Assembly: GCA_031835245.1 (NCBI GenBank)
Contig: JAVKOQ010000004.1
Span: 248,001-312,000 of the forward strand
Direction of reading: 5' to 3'
Origin: Balamuthia mandrillaris
Taxonomy: Eukaryota; Discosea; Longamoebia; Balamuthiidae
Length of the DNA stretch: 64,000 bases
The notes under the pieces: generated by a model
The model's database searches: none
The model's input: only the letters and a program-made list of their open reading frames with translations
What the model was told of the DNA's origin: nothing
In this document: positions 56,430 through 64,000 of the stretch, in pieces
Numbering within the stretch: the stretch's first letter is position 1
Layout of the letters: each line of letters opens with the position of its first letter
Made by a program: the position numbers and the translations under genes

Positions 56430-57192
56430 TCGTTATATTTTTTAGAATATCAACTATATCGTATGAAGGAAATAAAGTAATATTTTGATTTTTTGGTATA
56501 AAAAAATAGTTATAATCTGTCCTGTATGGCCTACAAAATCTTTTACATCTCTTGAGTGTTTACCATTATTTCACTCTGTATCAATAATATATAATTTTTT
56601 TGTTTTTTTAATAAATTTAAAAAACGGTTTCAGCCTTCAACCACCACCACCATATCTAGAATATGAAAAACCTTTGTAATAAGATTTTAATATGTATATA
56701 TCATTACTAGAAAAAACCTCTTCCATTGTCACTTGTCAAAAGTATCTGAAATATATTTATTTAATGTTGGTATCACTTTGATTTTTCTAATTTTTTTATA
56801 TATTGGGAATTTTTTATAACCATAACTTCGTTATAAAAAAAGGAATTTTCAACTTTGAATTCTTTTCCTCTTCTTGTTTCAACAAATTAATTTCTTCGGA
56901 AGTCAGATAGCCTCGATCAAAGATTTTATCACTATAATTTGACAGTCAGTAAGTTTTGGATTTAAACATTTTTAAATATTGATTTCATTGTTCACTTCGG
57001 ATGTCTAAAAAATTCTTATCAAAATAATAAATTTTTTCATTTAAATTTTCTTTATTTTTAAGAATTTCTATTTTATTATCCAATACATCTTTGTTTTTAT
57101 TTTTATCATTAGAAACATTATTATTACAAGAAATTAAAGTAAAAGTAGAAGAAATTAATGTTAAAGAAAAAATATTATTTTATTGTATTTTC
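56430..57192 (-). pseudogene. Lipoprotein gene remnant
   Basis: The minus strand shows a degraded signal peptide with lipobox TLISCNNN (reading SLTLISSTFTLISC), a Lys/Asn-rich mature start (NVSNDKNKNKDVLD) and a soluble domain (FLDIRSEQWNQYLKMFKSKTYWL). There is no start codon in this frame; the beginning of the signal peptide (KIRKYNKIIFF) is in another frame. The middle is broken by stops, and a later segment (SYYKGFSYSRYGGGWRLKPF, then IIDTEWNNGKHSRDVKDFVG) is in yet another frame. A surface lipoprotein that has been lost. Confidence 0.65.
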
Positions 57193-57479
57193 TAATTTTA
57201 ACTATTATTTAAATTTAACACCTTTTTATTGTATAAGTAACTGCTCAAATATCTTTTATATAATTATATAATTTTCAAATAATGTACTTCAATTTTTTTT
57301 ATAAAAATTATATAAGTATTCGAGTCTGTGATTTGAACTTTTCATATTTTTTTGTTTTTTTGTTTAAAAAACTTCCAAAAAGAAGGAAAAATAGATGGAT
57401 TAATTTTTCTTGATACTTTAAAGAATTAAATATAAGTAAATATAGTAAAATATTATCAAATTAATTTTTAGGAGAAGAT
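57193..57479. other. AT-rich intergenic stretch upstream of ptsH
   Basis: No coding frame or RNA is recognisable. The 3' end contains TATAGTAAAAT (near 57441), a plausible -10 region, and AGGAGAAG before the ptsH ATG. Confidence 0.55.
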
Positions 57480-57752
57480 ATGGAAACATTTGAATCAGTT
57501 GTTATAGATAAAATTGGTTTTCACGCAAGACCAGCTTCCAAAATAGCTTCAATAGCTTCTAAATTTAAATCAGATATTAAAATTATTTCTGGTGGAAAAC
57601 AAGGAAATTTAAAGTCAATTATGAATATAATGGCTTTAGGTATTAAACATAGTGCAATCTTTCAATTAGAAATTGAAGGAGAAGATGAAAAAGAAGCAAA
57701 AGAAGCAATTGTTCAAGCAATGATAGATAACGAATTAATTTATAAAATATAG
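57480..57752 (+). CDS. ptsH: Phosphocarrier protein HPr
   Basis: 90-aa HPr of the sugar phosphotransferase system, passing phosphate from enzyme I to EIIA. The phosphorylated His15 is in GFHARPAS and the regulatory Ser46 (HPr kinase site) is in [15 protein letters not shown] lies 7 bp before the ATG. msrB follows after 4 bp. No other general PTS gene is in the window apart from an EIIB-like protein at 61.5 kb. Confidence 0.97.
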   Translation: METFESVVIDKIGFHARPASKIASIASKFKSDIKIISGGKQGNLKSIMNIMALGIKHSAIFQLEIEGEDEKEAKEAIVQAMIDNELIYKI

Positions 57753-57756
57753 AATT

Positions 57757-58188
57757 ATGAAGAAAAAAGAAGAACTTTCACATTTAACTGAACTTCAATA
57801 TGAAGTAACTCAGAATAGCAAAACTGAAAAACCTTTTGAAAATGAATATTACAATAATTATAAAGAAGGACTTTATGTTGATATAGTTGATGGAACACCT
57901 TTGTTTTTGTCAATTCATAAATACGATTCAGGATCTGGTTGACCAGCTTTTACAACACCTATTGATTTAGAACACATAGTTGAATTAGACGATTATTCTT
58001 ATAAATTTGCTAAAAGAACAGAAGTTCGTTCTAAAAAAGCAAATTCACATTTGGGACATGTTTTTGATGATGGTCCAAAAGAATTTGGTGGTAAAAGATA
58101 TTGTATTAATTCCTCTTCATTAAGGTTTATTCCCAAAAGTGATATGGAAAAAGAAGGTTATTCAGAATATTTAAAATATTTTAAATAA
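57757..58188 (+). CDS. msrB: Peptide methionine-R-sulfoxide reductase
   Basis: 143-aa repair enzyme reducing methionine-R-sulfoxide in proteins. It has the MsrB signature [26 protein letters not shown] and the catalytic cysteine in [12 protein letters not shown] near the C-terminus. It is the only cysteine in the protein: the two CxxC zinc pairs of many MsrB proteins are missing and there is no obvious resolving cysteine, so recycling may need a partner. It is co-transcribed with ptsH. Confidence 0.95.
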
Positions 58189-58218
58189 TAAAAAACAGAG
58201 TTTAAACTCTGTTTTTTA
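58188..58218. terminator. Bidirectional terminator after msrB
   Basis: AAAAACAGAG-TTTAAA-CTCTGTTTTT, a perfect palindrome between convergent genes; it covers the stop of the minus-strand gene. Confidence 0.88.
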
Positions 58219-58705
58219 TTATTGATTTATTAAATTTAAGATTTTGTTTTTCTTTTATAGTTTTTTTATGATTATTCATTTTTTTAGAAAATTTATTGTT
58301 TCTTTTTTCAGATAGATATTTGTAAAGAATTAAGGTAGGAATAATTAATAAAATAGAAATAATTATAATAAGTACTCTGAGTCAAGTATAACCTTGATTA
58401 GTAAGGGGATAAGTACACATTATCATTCAAAAAGATAACGCTAATACTGAATTATAAAAAGGAAATGAAAATTTTGTCATTCTTAAATAGTAGAACAAAA
58501 CAGATAAAAGAGTTATGGCTAATCAATAGACAAACCCTATTGAAAAAAATACTCCAAAACTTATACTAGGAACTAGTTCTTTAGTTACATTATCATATTT
58601 AACATGTATTTCAGGAGATAAAAGTAAAAAAATCAAGAGAAAAGGAATAATAACTAATAAAAATGAAAAAATTCCATCAGGTATTTTTGTTATTTTTTTA
58701 TTCAT
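58202..58705 (-). CDS. Four-helix membrane protein
   Basis: 167-aa protein with hydrophobic segments at about residues 12-29, 50-72, 81-98 and 109-130, and a very basic C-terminal tail (KKMNNHKKTIKEKQNLKFNK). The family is not recognised. Its ATG lies inside the last codons of thrS (8-bp overlap), so it is translated from the trpS-thrS transcript. Function unknown. Confidence 0.75.
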
Positions 58706-60443
58706 TATTTTCGATTTTTGCTTTTATAAATTTAATAAGGTCTTCAAAGTTTAAAGTATTAGAATTTTGTTGCCCATATTCTCTGTAGGTAATATTTTTG
58801 TTTTCTACTTCTTGATCACCAACGATAATTTGAAACTTGGTTTTTTGCATTTGAGCTTCTCTAATTTTTTTGTTTATTCTTTCATTTCTATCATCAACTG
58901 TTACATTAAAATTAAGCTCTTCTAATTTTTTAGCAATTTCAAGTGCAAAATCAGAGTGTTTGGAATTTTCAATAGGAATTACTACAAATTGTTTTGGACT
59001 TAATCAAAAAGGTAAAATTCCTTTTGTTTGTTCTAATAAAATAGAAACAAAACGTTCATAAGTTCCAATTAAACCTCTATGAATTAAAATCGGAGTCTCT
59101 TTTGCATTATCTTGGTTTATAAAAGAAATATCGAATTTTTTAGGTAGTAAAAAATCAAGTTGTAAAGTTGAAATTGTAATTTCATGATTTAAAACTGTTT
59201 TGATTTGAAAGTCAATTTTTGGTCCATAAAAAGCAGCTTCACCAATTTTTTCTTGATATTCAACACCAAGTTCTTTTAAAACCTTTTCAAGATCTGATTC
59301 AGCTTGGTTCCACATTTGATCATCATCAAAAAATTTTTCTTTATTTTCTGGATCTCTTTTTGAAAAAGAAACATAATTTACTTCAATTTTGAAGAATTTT
59401 AACACTTCGGAAATCATTTGGTACAGATGTTTAAATTCATCTACAATTTGAGTTTTAGCTACAAAAATATGTCCTTCAGTTAGCAACATAGATCTAACTC
59501 TTTCAAGACCAGTTAAAGCACCTGATTTTTCATAACGATATAGTCTTGATTGTTCTGAAATTCTATAAGGAAGCTCACGATAGCTTTTTTTGAAAGTGTC
59601 AAACAAAATAATGTGGTGAGGGCATGTCATTGGTCTAGGAATTAGATTTTCACCTTCTACTACTAAAGCACCAAACATATCTTCTTTATAATGCGCGAAA
59701 TGACCTGAGATTTCGTATAATTTTTGTTCTCCAAAGTGTGGAGTAAACACTTCTTTAAATCCATATTTTTTGTCATAAAACAAGATTTTTTCCTTGATTT
59801 TATTAACAATTTTCATTCCATCTTCTAATCAAATAGGAAAACCTTGACCAAATAACTTATTAAAGGTAAAAAGTTTTAATTCTTTACCTAATTTTCTATG
59901 ATCACGTTCTTTTCTTTCTTGTAATATGTGTAGAAATTCTTCTAATTCTTCTTTTGTATCTCAAGCAGTTCCGTAAATACGAGTTAATTGTTCATTTTCT
60001 ACTTTTCCTCTTCAGTATGCACCAGCAATACTAAGGAGTTTAAAATGCTTGATTTGCTTCATATTTTCTATATGTCCACCAGCACAAAGATCTTCAAAAA
60101 GATATTCATTTTTAGTTGGATTTACTATAGAAAAGAAGGTTATTTTTCTATTTTCGGAAGTAAATTTATCTAATAATTCTTTTTTGAAAATTTGTTTGGA
60201 AAAATCAATTTGTGTTCCTAGAGTTTGCTTCATAACAAAGTTATTATTAGCAAGTTTTTGCATCATTTTTTCAATTTTTATCAAATCATGTTCAGATAAA
60301 GGATTTACAAATTTAAAATCATAATAAAAGCCTTCATCAGTAGCAGGCCCAAATCCTAGTTGAACATCTGGAAATAGTTTGATTACAGCAAGTGCTAATA
60401 GATGCGAAGCACTATGATTTAGTTCTTTATTGATGTTCTTCAT
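58698..60443 (-). CDS. thrS: Threonyl-tRNA synthetase lacking the TGS domain
   Basis: 581-aa class II synthetase. It starts directly in the editing (SAD-like) domain with [14 protein letters not shown] and the [17 protein letters not shown] cysteine/histidine segment, so the N-terminal ~60-residue TGS domain of most bacterial ThrRS is absent, as in other mycoplasmas. Motif 2 ([18 protein letters not shown] with the preceding MTCPHH zinc site) and motif 3 ([21 protein letters not shown]) are intact, and the C-terminal anticodon domain starts at [11 protein letters not shown]. It begins 1 bp after trpS. Confidence 0.96.
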
Positions 60444-60444
60444 T

Positions 60445-61428
60445 TTATAAACCTATTTTTTGTTTAATAAATTTTAGGTGTTCAGAAGCTACAGCTTTAG
60501 CTTTTTCTTTACCTAATTGACTATATTTTTCTATATTATCTTTAACTTTCTTGTATTCACTTTGTATGTGAATTAAAAATTCTTTAACTATTAAACCAAC
60601 TTCATGTTTGAGATCTTTGTAGTTTTTATCTTTAAAAAATTCCAAAGTTTTTTCCATTTCTCATTCTTTTAGTGAAGAAAAAATTGTAAGTAAATTTTTA
60701 ACACCTGGTTTATCATCACTTAAATAAATTTTATTTTCTGAATCAGTGATAGCTTTTTGAATTTTTTTGTAAGCTAATTCTGGATCATCAAGTAAAAAAA
60801 TGGCTGAATTAGGTTGCTGAGTTGATTTAGACATTTTTTTAGTAGGATTAGTTAAAGACATAATTTTACCTCCAATTTTTGGAGTCATAATTTCAACTTC
60901 TTTAAATTTTGTTTTATATTTATTATTTAGTTTCAAAGCTAAATTTCTTGTTAATTCGATATGTTGTTTTTGATCTATTCCGACAGGAACAAAATCAGGA
61001 TTATAAAGTAAAATATCAGCTGCCATTAGTGTTGGATAGGTAAGTAAACCAGTTGGAATTGTTTCAGTTCCGTTATCAGTTTTAATTTTACTTTTATCTT
61101 TGAATTGCGTCATTCTAGATAGTTCACCTATAGACGTGTGAGTTTGCATAATTCATGCTAATTCAGAATGTTCTGCAACATCAGATTGATAAAATATTAT
61201 AGATTTTTCTGAATTGATTCCACAAGCCAAATAAAATGCAAAAATATCTTTTTTATTTTCTCTAAGCTCTTCTGGTTTAATATCAACTGTGAGAGCGTGT
61301 AAATCTGCTACAAAAATATAGGATTCATATTCTTCTTGCATTTTGACCATTGTTTTAATAGAACCTAAATAATTACCTAAAGTAAGTTTTCCTGTGGCAG
61401 TAACTCCGCTCACAATTCTATTTTTCAT
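60445..61428 (-). CDS. trpS: Tryptophanyl-tRNA synthetase
   Basis: 327-aa class I synthetase. The HIGH-equivalent is TGKLTLGNYLG (residues ~12-22) and the KMSKS loop is KKMSKST; the GVDQxxH-type motif is GIDQKQHIELTR. In this organism TrpRS charges tRNAs reading both UGG and UGA, and its own gene contains UGA codons. First gene of a trpS-thrS-membrane protein operon. No T-box leader is seen in the short upstream gap. Confidence 0.97.
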
Positions 61429-61478
61429 AATTTATTATTTTAGCATAAAAGGTATAATTTAAGATAAAAAGGTTTATT

Positions 61479-61844
61479 ATGAGAAAAGCATCAAAATTTA
61501 TTTATTATTTTTTAAAAATTACTACTTTTAATCAAATTACAAAATATTGGGCAAAAAAATACAACAAAGTCAACACAACTTTTATTACTTCCGATAAGAT
61601 ACCTTTTAGTTTGGAAGATTTGATAAATTTGCTAGGCAAAGATAATGTTGCAAACATAAACAATACACTTTCTAGAGTACAAATAACTTTGAATAATTCC
61701 AAAAATTTAGATCTTAATAAAATTAAAGAATTAAACGGAATTTCAGGCGTGGTTTTAAGTCAAAACACTTTAAACTTGATTGTTGGAAATAATGCATCTA
61801 CAATAGCTCTTCAATTAAAAGAAAAGGTTTTAAACAATGGATAA
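61479..61844 (+). CDS. Orphan PTS EIIB-like domain without the active-site cysteine
   Basis: 121-aa protein. The last ~80 residues have the pattern of a glucose-type EIIB domain (LINLLGKDNVANINNTLSRVQITL ... LKELNGISGVVLSQNTLNLIVG). Where catalytic EIIB proteins have a cysteine (the ACxTRLR region), this one has NNTLSRV, so it cannot take phosphate from EIIA. The N-terminal 35 residues are basic with a short hydrophobic patch. It overlaps the next gene by 8 bp. It may be a regulatory or structural relic; small EIIB-like proteins are annotated in other mycoplasmas. Confidence 0.75.
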   Translation: MRKASKFIYYFLKITTFNQITKYWAKKYNKVNTTFITSDKIPFSLEDLINLLGKDNVANINNTLSRVQITLNNSKNLDLNKIKELNGISGVVLSQNTLNLIVGNNASTIALQLKEKVLNNG

Positions 61845-64000
61845 TTCAAATTGAAACAAAAAACAAGATTCAGATAATTATCAACGCTTATTAGATAATT
61901 TGATTGATATTAAGCGAAATGATAGTTGTTTGTTTGCTAAAGTTGATAATTCAGATTTTATTGATTTAGTTGATTTTTTATCCAAACAAGATAGAAGAAA
62001 AATATCTGTTCAACCAACTTTTGCAATTTATTTATCCAATGACTCTCTTCAGAAAAAGAAGGAAAAAATTGAAAAAGCTCTTTCAGCAGATGAAATTTAT
62101 GAACTAGCTGAAGAGTATCGGACAGAGGTAGAAAAAAAGTTTTCTAAAGCGCTAAATCAAGATTTTGAAGAAGCCAAAAAAGATGTTGTTGATTTTTTTG
62201 AAAAAGAAATTCAAAAATCTGCAATTAAGTGAAAAAAATATATTAGAAAAGCAAATTCAATCAATGCTGAAAGAAACATTTGACCAGTTCATATTGGTTT
62301 TTGTTACATTAGCGTTAAAACCGATACTAAAACAATATTCGCACCTTTGTTTTTTAAAGAAGTAAATATTGAATTAAGACAATCACTTCCAATTTTGACA
62401 TCTAATGGAGAAATTAAAGTAAATCAAAAACTACAAATTTTTCTCAAATCACAAGAACTTAATAATTTTGAGTTAGATTTTGATTTTTCACAAGCAACAA
62501 TAGCTGAACTTGAAGAACAAATAAAGTATTTGTGACCTGATTACCAGATTCCTGACTTTGATGACAAAATTGACAAAAGTGCAATGAATGACATTAGAAA
62601 TCAAAAAATTATTTTTCATTCTGGAATTGTTTTGGGTTTTTTTGAACCTTCAGGTGGTTATCTTAGACGTTCATTGGAAAATATAATTAATTACGATGAT
62701 CCACGATCTATTATTAAAGTAGAATTTAATAAAAATGTTTACAAAAGAAACATCGAAAAAGCAATTTTTGAAGATGAATTAAATGCTTTTTTCAAAATAA
62801 ATCACACTAATTTTTCACAAGATTGAGCACATGTTTCAGCTATATTACATAATACAATTATTTGAGGTCCTCCAGGAACAGGAAAATCTCAAGTAATAGC
62901 CAATATTCTTTCAAATATTTTAATTATTAATCGTTCTGCTCTTGTAGTTTCACAAAAAAAGCAGCTTTAGAAGTTTTTAAAAACAGATTGGGTAAATTAT
63001 CTTTGTTGTGTTTATTTTTACTAAATGACAAAAATATGGATAAAACTCAGTTTTATAAACCAATGGAAGAGTTAATTAACTATCTTGAAAATTTTCAAGA
63101 AGCTCATCCGATTAATTCATTAGAGATTGTAAATCAAAGTGACAAAACTTATTTAACACTTTTAAATAACATTTTTACTTCTAATTTTGAAGCTGCTATT
63201 TTTGTTTATAAAGAAATTAGAAAATCAATGCCAGAATTTAATGAAGAAGCAGTTGTACAGCTTTTTAAATTATCAAAAGATATAAAATTAAATCCAAGAA
63301 TTTCACCAACCAAAAAATCTAAATTAGTTCAAAATATTATTGAATCACAAACAAATAAAAAGCTTACTTTTTTTCAAAAACTAACTTTGTCCAAACAAAG
63401 AGTTGCTTGACACGATGCTGATATAATCTTGACACATTTGAGTAAATACGATGGTGAATTAGGTAATATTTTGCCCCATTTAGATAGGCTAAAACCTGAA
63501 GATATTTTTAATATTCATAGTTTTTTAACCTTCAAAAAAGAAGCAAAACAACAAGTAAACACACCAGAAGAAATTTTCCAATGACAGGTTAAAAAAATTT
63601 ATAATAAACTAAATGATTATATTCAAGATAATTTCACAACTTATAAAAAATTTGCAAAAGAAATTAGAACTAAAACAAGAGATCCATACAAATTTTTTCT
63701 AAAATACAGTGAAGTAATCAAAGTTATTTATTCAGTAATTATTACTACACCTTCAACAGATCTTTCTATGTATGAAAAAGAAGAATTTAATTACGCAATA
63801 ATTGACGAAGCTTCACAAATGTTTTTAGAAGAAGCTTTACCAATCTTATATCTTGCACAAATTAAAGTTTTTGCAGGTGATAAAGAACAAATGCAACCAA
63901 CTAGGTGATTTGCTTCTAGTTATGGGGAATATATTGAAGATGAGGATGAAACTTTAAATATTAGTTCAATTTTAGATCACGCTGTTAGTGAAGGAGTATA
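61837..64000 (+). pseudogene. SF1 (Upf1/DNA2-like) helicase, frameshifted and cut by the window end
   Basis: The ATG at 61837 opens a long protein with Walker A GPPGTGKSQVIANIL near residue 345. The frame then hits a TAG at 62968 just after VVSQKK; adding one base in the A run at 62954-62960 restores AALEVFKNRLGKL and a frame open to the window end, with the Walker B segment AIIDEASQMFLEEALPI and the GDKEQMQPT motif of superfamily 1A helicases. The gene is therefore one homopolymer base out of frame: a real inactivating change, length variation or a sequence error. The C-terminal helicase motifs are beyond the window. Confidence 0.8.

Noticed and set aside
61429-61478. T-box leader upstream of trpS-thrS
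   Set aside because: Only about 50 bases separate trpS from the divergent gene; no T-box sequence or specifier stem fits.

Overview
The window is a compact, very AT-rich mollicute chromosome segment. UGA must be read as tryptophan: almost every gene here (for example uvrB, dnaK, tig, oppA, thrS) is only complete if in-frame TGA is Trp. The content points to a Mycoplasma of the hominis/synoviae/bovis assemblage (Metamycoplasma/Mycoplasmopsis): an F1-like ATPase alpha/beta pair without a gamma gene between, a 5S rRNA gene on its own, a P80-P60-HinT cluster, a Cypl/P37-type thiamine-phosphate transporter, an OppF with a huge internal insertion, and a ThrRS without a TGS domain. The species is not determined.

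Layout. 1-2.6 kb: F1-like ATPase subunits (the first is cut by the window edge). 2.7-7.4 kb: a small structured RNA candidate, a membrane-anchored protein, a dead ABC exporter, and divergent ktrB/ktrA potassium uptake genes. 7.5-12 kb: 5S rRNA, whiA, a multi-pass membrane protein, ppa, uvrB. 12-14.3 kb: a 664-aa probable secreted protein and SRP RNA. 14.3-17.8 kb: YitT protein, sua5-like, rpiB, fpg, Smr domain. 17.8-26.9 kb: oppABCDF behind a leader with a terminator. 26.9-30.1 kb (minus): helicase-loader proteins, a frameshifted coaE, HAD hydrolase. 30.2-31.6 kb: NfeD-SPFH pair. 31.7-35.9 kb: P80-P60-hinT. 36-39.8 kb: TPP riboswitch and thiamine-type ABC operon, its terminator split by an IS3-family element (39.8-41.3 kb). 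41.4-48.1 kb (minus): tig, an Hsp33-CinA fusion, gap, dnaK behind a CIRCE-like operator, an RpiR-type regulator. 48.2-53.3 kb (minus): an array of decayed paralogous membrane-protein genes. 53.8-56.3 kb: tdk, tRNA-Gly, a 38-aa protein, a second dead IS copy. 56.4-64 kb: lipoprotein remnant, ptsH, msrB, a membrane protein, thrS, trpS, an orphan EIIB-like protein lacking its cysteine, and a frameshifted SF1 helicase running off the end.

Together the intact genes describe a parasitic, transport-dependent cell (K+, oligopeptide and thiamine-phosphate import, PTS components, glycolytic GAPDH) with minimal repair and chaperone sets. Accessory regions show active decay: two IS copies inactivated by different lesions, a multi-kilobase pseudogene array, and several homopolymer-length frameshifts. 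The most noteworthy items are the Hsp33-CinA gene fusion, the opp leader/attenuator-like region, the TPP-riboswitch terminator that overlaps the Shine-Dalgarno and start codon, the hairpin burying the ktrA start codon, the small RNA near 2.7 kb, and the IS inserted in a terminator loop.
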